Positions 56,301 through 64,000 of a stretch of DNA of 64,000 nucleotides are shown in pieces. The DNA is taken from NCBI RefSeq assembly GCF_000953715.1, contig NZ_LN824141.1:1114676-1178675 (forward strand), written 5' to 3'. A program made the position numbers and the translations under genes. The notes under the pieces are model-generated. The model saw only the letters and a list, made by a program, of their open reading frames with translations. It searched no databases and was not told the DNA's origin. Positions within the stretch are counted from its first letter, which is position 1; every line of letters begins with the position of its first letter. The DNA comes from Defluviitoga tunisiensis. GTDB taxonomy: Bacteria; Thermotogota; Thermotogae; Petrotogales; Petrotogaceae.

Positions 56301-57560
56301 CTACCCCTTCACACTTCCGGCAGTAATACCGGATATGATTTGTTTTTGGAAAATTAAAAATGCTATCATTATTGGTAAACCAACAATAGTCGTAGCAGAC
56401 ATAAGGTAGGGCCATTGTAATTGCGTTAATTGTTGATATAATGCTAAACCAACTTGAGCCGTTCTCATTTCACGAGAAGAAGTTAATATCAAAGGCATAA
56501 AAAGGTCGTTCCATGTTGTTATAAACGTGTTTATTCCCATTACAGCTAATGCTGGCGAAGAAAGCGGCATCACTATCTTAAAAAAGACTGCAAATGGTCC
56601 AGCTCCATCTACTACAGCTGCCTGTTCAATCTCAAGTGGAAGTTGCTCGATGTATTGTTTTAAAATAAAAATACCAAAAGGTGTTACTAATTGAGGAAGT
56701 ATTAATGCCCAATAAGTATCTAAAAAGTTTAAGTTTTTCATCAATATAAAAATAGGAATGGTAGTTACTTGAAATGGAATCATCATTGTAGCAAGTATTA
56801 GTCCAAATAAAAAGTTTTTACCTTTAAATTCTCTTCTTGCAAATGCATATGCAACCATTGAAGAGAATAAGAGATTAGCAAGGACTACAACGACTGAAAT
56901 AATAACGCTATTGATGATATACCTTCCAAACATATCTTCTGTCCATACGATAACATAATTCATCAAGGTTGGATATTGATTATATACCTTTATATCGTCT
57001 ATTAGAAAAGCAACGTTAGATACTTCTTTTTCATTATTTAGTACGACAGAGATTCCAGTAACAAACTTTAAGTTTAATTTATCCTGATCAAGTTCTTTTT
57101 TGTCTATTTTTATTTCTTGCCATTGACCATTTTTTTCTAAAGTAAAAGGAATATCTTGAAATAACCCATTAACATCTTCAAATCTAACATATCCTTTATT
57201 GATATCTGGAGTTTCTACCTTCAACCAAAAGTTCAAGGTTTTTATTTTTCGTAAATCTCTGGTAGCTCCTATCATTTTTATACCAGGATTTCTTTCGCTT
57301 GTCGACTCGATTTTCAAAGATTGAGTTGAGGTAGGAGACTCTTTTGCTAATAAATAATCGGTATTTCCTAGTGGTGCAATAGTTCTTTTTATAACGCTCA
57401 TATAACCTGCTTCAAAGTCATTTAAATAATAATCTTTTACAATATTTGTCATATTTCCCTGGGGAATAAAGGATGTATAAATCATTATTACTAAAGGGAA
57501 AAGAAATATTATTAGCAAACAAAAAGAAATAATTAATAATACGGTTTTTTTAATATTCAT
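56301..57560 (-). CDS. MalG-type permease with large extracytoplasmic insert
   Basis: About 419 residues, where CUT1 MalG subunits have ~270-280. TM1 (residues ~8-30) is followed by a ~160-residue insert (about 38-198), then the usual permease core with EAA loop EIEQAAVVDGAGPFAVFFKIVMP and terminal GITAGSVKG. The insert looks like a beta-sandwich of the carbohydrate-binding type: TLNFWLKVETPDINKGYVRF, WQEIKIDKKEL, and a final strand NVAFLIDDIKVYNQ like those closing CBM-type jelly rolls. It would face outside, near the binding protein. The start overlaps the MalF stop (TTGATGA); TTG 57563 is an alternative. Confidence 0.88.
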   Translation of the reverse strand: MNIKKTVLLIISFCLLIIFLFPLVIMIYTSFIPQGNMTNIVKDYYLNDFEAGYMSVIKRTIAPLGNTDYLLAKESPTSTQSLKIESTSERNPGIKMIGATRDLRKIKTLNFWLKVETPDINKGYVRFEDVNGLFQDIPFTLEKNGQWQEIKIDKKELDQDKLNLKFVTGISVVLNNEKEVSNVAFLIDDIKVYNQYPTLMNYVIVWTEDMFGRYIINSVIISVVVVLANLLFSSMVAYAFARREFKGKNFLFGLILATMMIPFQVTTIPIFILMKNLNFLDTYWALILPQLVTPFGIFILKQYIEQLPLEIEQAAVVDGAGPFAVFFKIVMPLSSPALAVMGINTFITTWNDLFMPLILTSSREMRTAQVGLALYQQLTQLQWPYLMSATTIVGLPIMIAFLIFQKQIISGITAGSVKG

Positions 57561-58432
57561 CAATATTCACTCCTCAGGGCCCTTTGCTGAATCAAGGTAA
57601 TAATTAAAATGATAATTACTAATATATAAGCCATAGCTGAGGCATACCCCATTTTAAATTGTCTAAAACCTGTGATATAAAGGTAGTGAACAATAGTTTG
57701 AGTAGAATTTAAAGGGCCTCCACCAGTCATTGTAAAAATTTCCGCAAAGATTTGAAAAGAACGAATAGTATTTATTGCTATTACAAAAAATAAAGTAGGT
57801 TTTACTAATGGAAGTGTTATCTTAAAAAATGCATCAGTACTAGATGCTCCATCAATTGCAGCAGATTCATATAATTCTTCTGGTATACTTTGTAGACCCG
57901 ACAAGAAAATTATGGTATAATACCCAATAGCCGCCCAGATGTCCATTATCATAATAGCTAATAGAGCGGTGTCTGGTGAAGCAAGCCAACCAGTATTTTT
58001 TTCAATACCAAAGATCCTTAGCATATAGTTAAGAATTCCGTCTGCACTATAAATATACCGCCAAATTGTTGATATAACAACCATAGACATTACAGATGGC
58101 AAGAAGAAACCTGCTTTAAATAAACCTTTACATTTAACCATTTTACTGTTGATTAAAACAGCAAGGAGAATTGATATAATTGTTGTAAATGGAATTGTTC
58201 CAACGACAAATATCAATGTGTTTTTCATAGCTTTTAAGAATATTTCGTCTTTAAATAACGCAGTATAATTTTTTAAACCAACAAAGTTCATCGCCGGGTT
58301 TAACCCGGAATAATCTGTAAAACTTATCCCAATCGAAAAAATAATTGGATAAGCGGAAAATATTATAAAAGTTATGATCCAAGGAAGCAGGAAAGCAAGA
58401 GTTATCAAATTGTACTTTCGTTTTGTTTTCAT
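57560..58432 (-). CDS. Sugar ABC transporter permease, MalF type
   Basis: A 290-residue CUT1 permease of normal length: LITLAFLLPWIITFIIFSAYP, NPAMNFVGLKNYTALF, and the EAA loop ELYESAAIDGASSTDAFFKITLPLVKP, with IFTMTGGGPLNSTQTIVHYLY. Partner of the enlarged MalG-type subunit. It probably transports N-acetylglucosamine oligomers, judged from the GH18, GH3 and ROK neighbours. The ATG follows AAAGGAGAAGCTG. Confidence 0.9.
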   Translation of the reverse strand: MKTKRKYNLITLAFLLPWIITFIIFSAYPIIFSIGISFTDYSGLNPAMNFVGLKNYTALFKDEIFLKAMKNTLIFVVGTIPFTTIISILLAVLINSKMVKCKGLFKAGFFLPSVMSMVVISTIWRYIYSADGILNYMLRIFGIEKNTGWLASPDTALLAIMIMDIWAAIGYYTIIFLSGLQSIPEELYESAAIDGASSTDAFFKITLPLVKPTLFFVIAINTIRSFQIFAEIFTMTGGGPLNSTQTIVHYLYITGFRQFKMGYASAMAYILVIIILIITLIQQRALRSEY

Positions 58433-58501
58433 TATAGACAGCTTCTCCTTTTCACATTTTTTAGTCTATATAATCAAATTTTGGATTTGATTTTATAGAA
58501 A

Positions 58502-58521
58502 GGCAGAGGATAACCTCTGCC
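58502..58521 (-). repeat. Hairpin between binding-protein and permease genes
   Basis: GGCAGAGG and CCTCTGCC form an 8-bp stem with an ATAA loop 28 bp past the stop of the binding-protein gene. On the minus strand a weak T-rich tract follows. It mirrors the palindrome at the same position in the deoxysugar locus and may stabilise the upstream mRNA or partly terminate. Confidence 0.65.
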
Positions 58522-58548
58522 CACAATTCACTTTCAATAACTAACTTG

Positions 58549-59754
58549 TTACAGTAATGATTGAATTTGTTCGTTGTATTTTTGTAAAATATTTTCAATA
58601 GGTGTATTTGTGAGTAATATTTCTTCAACGATGTTGGTAAATAGTTGTTCAATCTTGTTAGCTTCAGCTAATGGTGGAAATGGTACAGCATATTGATTCT
58701 GTTCCAAGAATGTTCTGTGTAGTGGATGACTCTCGAACCATGGGTCTTTTTCGATTCCTACTTTTGTCGGGAAAACCTCGCCCGTGGTTCGGGTTATTTG
58801 CATAGCAACTTTTTCACCTAATAGATATTCAACAACTCTCCATGCTTCGTCAATGTTCTTGCATTGTGAGGAAATACCTAACACTTCTCCGCCTGCAAAG
58901 GAAGCATGATAACCGTAATTTTCTCTTGGTTTTGGAATAAAGGCTACGTCAAAAATAGTTTCAGGATAATCTCTTTGTGTATTATTGATATATGCAGGAC
59001 CCGCAAAGAAGAAACCTAATTTTCCTTTTCCAAAAGCTTCTGCCAATTCAGATTCTTTTCCTAGTAGTGCGTAATCTTTTAAACTTCTGTAATAGTATGC
59101 AGCTTCGATGACTGGGTCAGAATTTAAGGTTGCTTTTTTCAAATCTGGAGATACAAAATGTCCAAAATTACCCCATACAGCTGGTAAGAACCATTCTTGA
59201 TATGGACTATATAATTCCCCAACACAAAGTCCTACACCATAAATATCTGGACCAAGTGCATGGATCTTAGCAGAAGCATTTAAAAGCTCCATCCAGGTTT
59301 TTGGAGGATTGTCTGGATCTAAACCTGCTTTTTCAAGTAATTCTAAATTGTAGTACATACATCTTGGAGCAAGTAGCCATGGAAATCCCCAATATTTATC
59401 CTGATACTCAACGAAATTCCATGCAACGTAATCATCTTTTGCTTTTCCAACTAAATCGTCAACAGGTCTTAATACACCTTGAGATGCAAATGTTGCTAGC
59501 CAAGTGTTACCTAGTTCAATTACATCAGGCGCTGTTCCAGCAGCAATAGATGTTACTATTCTGTCAAATCCTGTAGCCCATGAAAGCTGTACAATCTCTA
59601 ATTCAATATCAGGATTTGCTTTTTCAAAATCTGCCTTAACTTGTTGGGATAGGTTATCATCCATCATGAACTGCCAAACAGATATCTTGGTTTTTCCAAA
59701 CGATAAAAGTGTTAATCCAACAAGCATAAACACTAATAATACCTTTTTACTCAT
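58549..59754 (-). CDS. Extracellular sugar-binding protein, chitin-oligosaccharide operon
   Basis: A 401-residue family 1 binding protein with signal peptide (KKVLLVFMLVGLTLLSFG). Features: ISVWQFMMDDNLSQQVKADFEKANPDIELEI in outline, GTAPDVIELGNTWLATFASQG, PWLLAPRCMYYNLELLEKAG, GKGKLGFFFAGPAYI, and a C-terminal IVEEILLTNTPIENILQKY. It starts at ATG behind AGGAGGTTTTAAGT. Ligand inferred from context: GlcNAc oligomers. Confidence 0.9.
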   Translation of the reverse strand: MSKKVLLVFMLVGLTLLSFGKTKISVWQFMMDDNLSQQVKADFEKANPDIELEIVQLSWATGFDRIVTSIAAGTAPDVIELGNTWLATFASQGVLRPVDDLVGKAKDDYVAWNFVEYQDKYWGFPWLLAPRCMYYNLELLEKAGLDPDNPPKTWMELLNASAKIHALGPDIYGVGLCVGELYSPYQEWFLPAVWGNFGHFVSPDLKKATLNSDPVIEAAYYYRSLKDYALLGKESELAEAFGKGKLGFFFAGPAYINNTQRDYPETIFDVAFIPKPRENYGYHASFAGGEVLGISSQCKNIDEAWRVVEYLLGEKVAMQITRTTGEVFPTKVGIEKDPWFESHPLHRTFLEQNQYAVPFPPLAEANKIEQLFTNIVEEILLTNTPIENILQKYNEQIQSLL

Positions 59755-59857
59755 ACTTAAAACCTCCTCCTTTTGTGAGTTAGATGAAATGTGTAACTAA
59801 AACCAGTACACGTTTGTTACTATCTCACCTCCTCTTTTATTTATTTTTCAGAAGTGT

Positions 59858-61279
59858 TTAGATATCAAATATCGTCTTTAATGCATAATATACTGATACG
59901 GCTTTTGTTGAGTTTGTTAGAACATATTTTTCTGTTTTGTAGTTTTGAAGATCCCTCTCATCCCTCAAAATAATGTATATAACTTGATTTGCATATTCTT
60001 TTATCTCTTTTTGCATTTTTAATTGTTTTTCAAATAGAAAAGAGTCTACAACAAAAGACACTATGAGCTCTGTTTTTTCTAAAGAACCATTTATTTTTCC
60101 ATTTTCAAAATTAAAGGTAGTTATCTGAGGATTTTCAAATAAATTCCTTATCAAATCTGTATATTCATAGTAGTCTTTGTTACTGGTATCTGATGGAGAA
60201 AGTGGGTCTCCTTGTGGAACAAGGAAGGTGATTTCTGAAAAATTCAATTTTTCGTTTATATTAGTCTTAATAGCTTTTTTTGAAATTTCTGTTAAAAATC
60301 TTGCTTCATAATTTGGTTCTACAAATTGGTTTTGAAGAGAAGTAATCCTGTTAAAACTATTTTCTAATAATTGTTTGTCAATTTCTCCATTTGAGTACAA
60401 CGAGATTAACTCTTTGTAGAGAGGTTCAAAATTAGCATCACAATCCCCAACAAGCAATAAATCCCCAGTTGCGTTAAAGAATTTTGATACAATTTCTCGA
60501 GGAGAATAATTATCATGAATAGCCTTCATTTCAAGTGCATCAGTTATGATTAGTCCTTGATAGCCCATCTTTTCTCTGAGCAGATTTTTTAAGATTGTTT
60601 TTGATAGAGTTGCAATGATATTGTCATCATATTGTGGGTAAATAATATGCGCAGTCATTATAGCTTCTGCTCCAGCTTCTATAGCTTTCATAAACGGAAA
60701 CAAGTCACTTTCATCCAAATTTGGTATTATTGGTATTTCATGATGTGAATCTTGCATCGCCTTTCCGTGCCCAGGAAAATGTTTACAAGTTCCTATTATG
60801 TGATTGTTTAATCCCTTTAAAAAATTGACTCCATATTCAGCGACTATTTTTGGATTATCCGAAAAAGATCTTAAACCTACTACTGGACTAGATTTATTAG
60901 CTCTCACATCTAATACAGGCGCAAATAACATGTTGAAACCAATCTTACGCAATTCGTTTCCTAAAAAGTCTCCAAAAATATATGCATAATGTGGTTCGTT
61001 TGATGCACCTAAAGCTTTATTACCTGGTGAAGGGAGTATCCCCGGAACAGTTTCAAGCTGTCCACCCTCATGATCTGACGAGATGAATAATCTAACGCCG
61101 TCATCAATGATTTCGTGCAGTCTTTCTATGCTTAATTGAAGATCGCTTAACGACCTCATGTTAGATGGATAAAGTATTATTCCAGCTGGTTTAATTTCTT
61201 TAATTAAATCTATATGATGTTTTTTTATTCCATGTTGAAATCCTAGTATAAAGAACTTTCCTAAGTCGTTTTTGTTCAA
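59858..61279 (-). CDS. GH3 beta-N-acetylhexosaminidase (NagZ-like)
   Basis: A 473-residue family 3 enzyme without signal peptide. The NagZ-subfamily His loop KHFPGHGKAMQDSHHEIP is present, as is the nucleophile Asp in LIITDALEMKAI; VGLRSFSDNP and FISSDHEGGQ are also conserved. A ~130-residue C-terminal part beyond the barrel is less recognisable. It should remove terminal N-acetylglucosamine from imported chito-oligosaccharides; a role in wall recycling is possible but the operon context favours nutrition. The start is TTG behind GAGGAGGAAGACAAG. Confidence 0.9.
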   Translation of the reverse strand: MNKNDLGKFFILGFQHGIKKHHIDLIKEIKPAGIILYPSNMRSLSDLQLSIERLHEIIDDGVRLFISSDHEGGQLETVPGILPSPGNKALGASNEPHYAYIFGDFLGNELRKIGFNMLFAPVLDVRANKSSPVVGLRSFSDNPKIVAEYGVNFLKGLNNHIIGTCKHFPGHGKAMQDSHHEIPIIPNLDESDLFPFMKAIEAGAEAIMTAHIIYPQYDDNIIATLSKTILKNLLREKMGYQGLIITDALEMKAIHDNYSPREIVSKFFNATGDLLLVGDCDANFEPLYKELISLYSNGEIDKQLLENSFNRITSLQNQFVEPNYEARFLTEISKKAIKTNINEKLNFSEITFLVPQGDPLSPSDTSNKDYYEYTDLIRNLFENPQITTFNFENGKINGSLEKTELIVSFVVDSFLFEKQLKMQKEIKEYANQVIYIILRDERDLQNYKTEKYVLTNSTKAVSVYYALKTIFDI

Positions 61280-61293
61280 CTTGTCTTCCTCCT

Positions 61294-62379
61294 CTAAACT
61301 GTCTGTAATTTTTTAAAAAATTTCTTCAAGTATCTTTCTTCCTCAAAAGTCTTTGTTATAAAGTTAATAGCGGCTCCTACTGCGTTTACGGATTCATCTT
61401 TACTCTCTTTAAGAAATTTGATTTTTCTTTTATCTTTCATAAATATTTTTTTTCTTGTTTCTTCTAGAAGATAACTGAGAGCGAGTTCAGGAAGAAATCT
61501 TATATTTCCATCGTAAATTATTGTATCTGGATCTAAAATACTTCCCAATAACCCAATCTTTTCTGATAAATTATCAAGAAAAGATTTAACTGCCTCAAAA
61601 ACTTCTTCTTCATCAAAATTTTTTAAAAAGTTAAAATAATCCGTTTCATATTTTTTATCTTTTACTAAATTAAATTTGAATTCATATTCACCAGAACAGT
61701 TGTTAGATCCATGGTACAAATGATTATCGATAATTATTCCAATACCAACTCCCACAAGATCTTTAAGTTCATATGGTATAGAAGTGTATATGTATAAAAT
61801 ATTTCTAGCAGTATTTTTTAGTTTTGAGTTATAGTATGCAGCACCAATGTTTGAATCGTTGTCTATGAGAATAGGTAAGGATATTTTGTTTGATAGTTCC
61901 TTAACTAGTAAATAATTTTCTATTCCGAGGGCTTGTGAGAAAACAATCTTACCTTTAATAGGGTCGATAATACCTGGTAAAGATATTCCTATTGCGTATA
62001 GATTAAAATTTTTTTTATCTTCTACAATGTTAATAATTAGTTCTGTTAAATTTGATTTGTTAATTTTTTGATGAATAACAAATTTGTCAATAATATCTCC
62101 ATTAAAATTTGTGATGACTCCTTCAATACCGTTTTGCTCAATTTCAAGGCCCAATACTTGAAAAATATCGTAATTAAAAGAGTATACATTAGTTTTACGT
62201 CCACCATGAGAGCCTGGTTTTAACGAACCCTCAGTTACTACTATGTTTGATTGCTTGAGTTTTCTAATATGTCTAGATACTGTAGATTTGTCTAGGGTCA
62301 AGTCTTCAGAAATTTGATTTATTGTGGCTTTTTTGTGAGACCATAAATATTTTGTAATTGAAAATAGATTTTCTTGCAT
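61294..62379 (-). CDS. ROK-family repressor (NagC/XylR type)
   Basis: A 361-residue ROK regulator: winged helix at residues ~15-60 (ATINQISEDLTLDKSTVSRHIRKL), wing GSHGGRKTNVY, then a ROK sugar-kinase-like domain (VLGLEIEQNGIEGVITNFNGD, AIGISLPGIIDP, ILIDNDSNIGAAYYN, GVGIGIIIDNHLYHGS). The zinc motif of ROK proteins (GHxxx...CxCGxxGCxE) is not recognisable; the region reads NNCSGEYEFKFNLV. It is the first gene of the operon and preceded by a promoter overlapped by a strong inverted repeat, so it probably represses the operon and itself. The ATG follows AAGGAGCTAGAGATA. Confidence 0.9.
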   Translation of the reverse strand: MQENLFSITKYLWSHKKATINQISEDLTLDKSTVSRHIRKLKQSNIVVTEGSLKPGSHGGRKTNVYSFNYDIFQVLGLEIEQNGIEGVITNFNGDIIDKFVIHQKINKSNLTELIINIVEDKKNFNLYAIGISLPGIIDPIKGKIVFSQALGIENYLLVKELSNKISLPILIDNDSNIGAAYYNSKLKNTARNILYIYTSIPYELKDLVGVGIGIIIDNHLYHGSNNCSGEYEFKFNLVKDKKYETDYFNFLKNFDEEEVFEAVKSFLDNLSEKIGLLGSILDPDTIIYDGNIRFLPELALSYLLEETRKKIFMKDKRKIKFLKESKDESVNAVGAAINFITKTFEEERYLKKFFKKLQTV

Positions 62380-62467
62380 TATCTCTAGCTCCTTTAATTA
62401 TTTTATCCTTTAATTCAGAATACGATAAGTACATTTTTTTGAAAGTGTAGGTTCTAGGTGGAGGAAA

Positions 62468-62530
62468 TTTAGTTTGTTGCTTGCAGCATGCAACCAACTA
62501 AATTATACAACTATTTTATTACTTTGTAAA
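62468..62530 (-). promoter_or_regulatory. Promoter and ROK operator of the chitin-oligosaccharide operon
   Basis: Minus strand TTTACA (62525-62530), 17 bp, TATAAT (62502-62507). Directly downstream lies an inverted repeat TTTAGTTTGTTGC (62468-62480) / GCAACCAACTAAA (62490-62502), 13-bp arms with one mismatch and a 9-bp centre, spanning the -10 edge and the transcription start. Confidence 0.85.
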
Positions 62531-62703
62531 ATCCAATTAATACTCATTAACGATAAATATAACTGTTTAAATTAAAATAATCCTAATTAACTTCTATTTT
62601 TGTACAATTTGCTATTTTTTTCTCTTCATGATTTTTGTAAATTGTTTATGATATAATTAAGTATATAGCAATTGTATGTAATAATTTGAAGGGGGGTTTA
62701 AAA

Positions 62704-63168
62704 GTGTCAAGCGAGATAAAAATAGTAACTTTTACACTTGGCAAGGAAAAATTTGGATTAGATATAATGAACGTTGATGCAGTAATTGAATACGAAGATA
62801 CAACAAAATTACCTAATACTTCCGATTATTTTGAAGGAATAATTAATTATCGTGATGAAGAAGTTTTGCCAATTATAAATTTGCGTAAAAAATTCAAGCT
62901 CCCAGATTTTGAAAATAAGTCCCATGCGAAAGTTATAGTAGTTAAGATTGGAGATAAAAAAGTAGGGATTATGGTAGATGATGTTAAAAATGTTAGAAGT
63001 ATTAATTCTAGTTTGATTGAAGAAAAGCCTAATATAGGGGGATTAAGAGGGGCTAAATTTATAAGTGGAATTGCTAGATTAGACGAAGGGATGCTCATTA
63101 TTTTAGATATCGATAAGCTTATAAGTGAAGAAGACAAGATTGAAATAAATGAAATGGTTAACAGCTAA
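62704..63168 (+). CDS. cheW: Chemotaxis coupling protein
   Basis: About 154 residues from GTG 62704, behind a GGGGGGT tract at spacing ~7. CheW fold: IKIVTFTLGKEKFGLDIMNVDAVIEY, YFEGIINYRDEEVLPIINLRKKF, KVIVVKIGDKKVGIMVDDVKNV and FISGIARLDEGMLIILDIDKLI. It links receptors such as the two in this window to CheA. A TGATATAAT extended -10 lies at 62649-62657. It converges with csrA, separated by a terminator. Confidence 0.93.
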   Translation: MSSEIKIVTFTLGKEKFGLDIMNVDAVIEYEDTTKLPNTSDYFEGIINYRDEEVLPIINLRKKFKLPDFENKSHAKVIVVKIGDKKVGIMVDDVKNVRSINSSLIEEKPNIGGLRGAKFISGIARLDEGMLIILDIDKLISEEDKIEINEMVNS

Positions 63169-63195
63169 AAATTGTTTTTGGAAAATTAACATATA

Positions 63196-63232
63196 AAAAT
63201 ATGGCTGATGAGTTAAGCAACAGCCATATTTT
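63196..63232. terminator. Bidirectional terminator between cheW and csrA
   Basis: AAAATATGGCTG (63196-63207) and CAGCCATATTTT (63221-63232) form a perfect 12-bp stem; the A- and T-runs suit both directions. It slightly overlaps the csrA stop codon. Confidence 0.88.
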
Positions 63233-63506
63233 ATTTAAAATTTATATTTTTGTATTTTGGAGAGAGATTGTTTGGTATTTCTTTCTTTAATAGATTAGCA
63301 GCCTCAGAAACGTCATCGATCACAGATGCTATATTTTGGTTAACAATCTCTTCATAAAGTTCACTTCTATATATTTTTATATCATTAGGAGCTTCAAATC
63401 CAAGTTTGAGAGTACCATTATTAGATTCCAAAATAGTAATCTTTATGTTGTCTGATCCAACTTTTATTATAATTGATTCTCCAATTTTCCTGGATAGTAT
63501 TAACAC
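63231..63506 (-). CDS. csrA: Carbon storage regulator
   Basis: A 91-residue RNA-binding regulator: LILSRKIGESIIIKVGSDNIKITILESNNGTLKLGFEAP and IYRSELYEEI are diagnostic; the C-terminal ~25 residues extend past E. coli CsrA (61), as in FliW-partnered forms. It represses translation by binding GGA motifs, typically of flagellin mRNA. The start is GTG; its site ATGGAGGATAAAT overlaps the end of fliW and contains two GGA triplets, suggesting coupling and autoregulation. Confidence 0.96.
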   Translation of the reverse strand: MLILSRKIGESIIIKVGSDNIKITILESNNGTLKLGFEAPNDIKIYRSELYEEIVNQNIASVIDDVSEAANLLKKEIPNNLSPKYKNINFK

Positions 63507-63508
63507 AT

Positions 63509-63982
63509 TTATCCTCCATTTCTTTGAACCGATAGTAACTGATTATTTCTTTCGATTTCATCCTTCAAGTAATGCCTTATTTTATATTCTGTGTTTTCAA
63601 TCAAGAGCTGTATACCTTTATTGTTATTTAATGAAATTATGATAGGTGCCGCTAAATTAATTGTTATATCTTCTTTGTTCTGAGGTATCGTTAATATACT
63701 GATAACCACTGCATCTTCTGGTTTTTCTAGTTGCAGATACTCTGAAATATCTTCGGGTAAAATAATTTCGTAGTCGCTTCTTATCAGTTGAGGCAAAATA
63801 ACAGGAAACGCAACTTGTTTGTCTTCTAAAGAAACCAGCCACATAATAGGGAATGATGATTCTGGTTGTAATAAAGCAAACTTCCTGAGATTTTCAAATC
63901 CAGGGATACCATATTCAAATTCAATTATCTTTTCTTTATCTATTTTAACACTTCCAAGTTTGGTGTCAAAATCTTTTATCAT
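63509..63982 (-). CDS. fliW: Flagellar assembly factor, CsrA antagonist
   Basis: A 157-residue FliW: FEYGIPGFENLRKFALLQPE, MWLVSLEDKQVAFPVI, and NLAAPIIISLNNNKGIQLLIE. FliW binds CsrA and releases it when captured by flagellin, coupling flagellin synthesis to export. The stop TAA lies 2 bp before csrA. The ATG follows AGGAGGTAATATTAAAAT close to the window end. Confidence 0.96.
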   Translation of the reverse strand: MIKDFDTKLGSVKIDKEKIIEFEYGIPGFENLRKFALLQPESSFPIMWLVSLEDKQVAFPVILPQLIRSDYEIILPEDISEYLQLEKPEDAVVISILTIPQNKEDITINLAAPIIISLNNNKGIQLLIENTEYKIRHYLKDEIERNNQLLSVQRNGG

Positions 63983-64000
63983 ATTTTAATATTACCTCCT

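Noticed and set aside
1-64000. Prophage, insertion sequence or plasmid origin
   Set aside because: No transposase, integrase, phage structural or replication gene was found; the small repeats are non-coding.

Overview
The window looks like chromosomal DNA of a thermophilic, AT-rich, carbohydrate-fermenting bacterium of the Thermotogota, most likely Petrotoga or a near relative. The clues are low GC, many MalEFG-type sugar ABC transporters paired with LacI or ROK regulators, NifX-like and MinD/ferredoxin proteins of anaerobes, frequent GTG/TTG starts behind strong AGGAGG sites, and a CRISPR repeat whose 3' end (AGGAATGGAAAC on the minus strand) resembles the Thermotoga repeat. The genus is an inference. 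No tRNA, rRNA, transposase or cas gene was seen.

Layout. 1-5.2 kb: the end of a GGDEF-EAL protein, an unusual chemoreceptor fused to a sugar-binding-protein domain, and a secreted 5'-nucleotidase. 5.2-17.5 kb (minus): a deoxysugar locus with rhamnulokinase, class II aldolase, a second FGGY kinase, a BNR/sialidase-like protein, an L-fucose-isomerase-family protein, a DapA/NanA-family lyase, a complete ABC importer and a LacI regulator. 17.8-19.5 kb: a second permease pair whose MalF gene is broken and which has no binding protein here. 19.7-20.15 kb: small hairpin repeats. 20.15-23.61 kb: a CRISPR array of 52 repeats and 51 spacers, read on the minus strand from a recognisable promoter in its leader. 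23.97-31.55 kb (minus): a complete trpLEGDCFBA operon with a textbook attenuator (leader peptide with three tandem Trp codons, mutually exclusive hairpins), a TrpG lacking its catalytic cysteine, and a 75-bp tandem repeat between trpF and trpB.

31.7-34.2 kb (plus): mscL, a class I amidotransferase and peptidase T. 34.2-42.6 kb (minus): a galactan/galactose regulon (GH42 beta-galactosidase, binding protein, GH53 endogalactanase, galK, galT, LacI regulator) tied together by two copies of a GTAnCGTTAACGnTAC palindrome. 42.9-44.5 kb: gene decay (a truncated ATPase and a multiply broken isoaspartyl dipeptidase). 44.6-48.0 kb (plus): an ORP-like redox/metal operon with a perfect promoter, a candidate PadR operator, a DUF5320-like protein, two MinD-ferredoxin ATPases, two NifX-like proteins and a PadR regulator. 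48.0-55.0 kb: thrS, prfA, degV, a Cache-type chemoreceptor and a GNAT protein. 55.1-62.5 kb (minus): a chitin-oligosaccharide operon (ROK regulator, GH3, binding protein, MalF, an enlarged MalG, GH18). 62.7-64 kb: cheW, then fliW-csrA.

The main theme is uptake and breakdown of several glycans, each locus pairing secreted or cytoplasmic hydrolases with an ABC importer and a dedicated repressor. The features most worth follow-up are the TrpG with a degraded active site, the trp attenuator, the MalG permease with a carbohydrate-binding-like insert, and the chemoreceptor with a cytoplasmic sugar-binding-protein domain.
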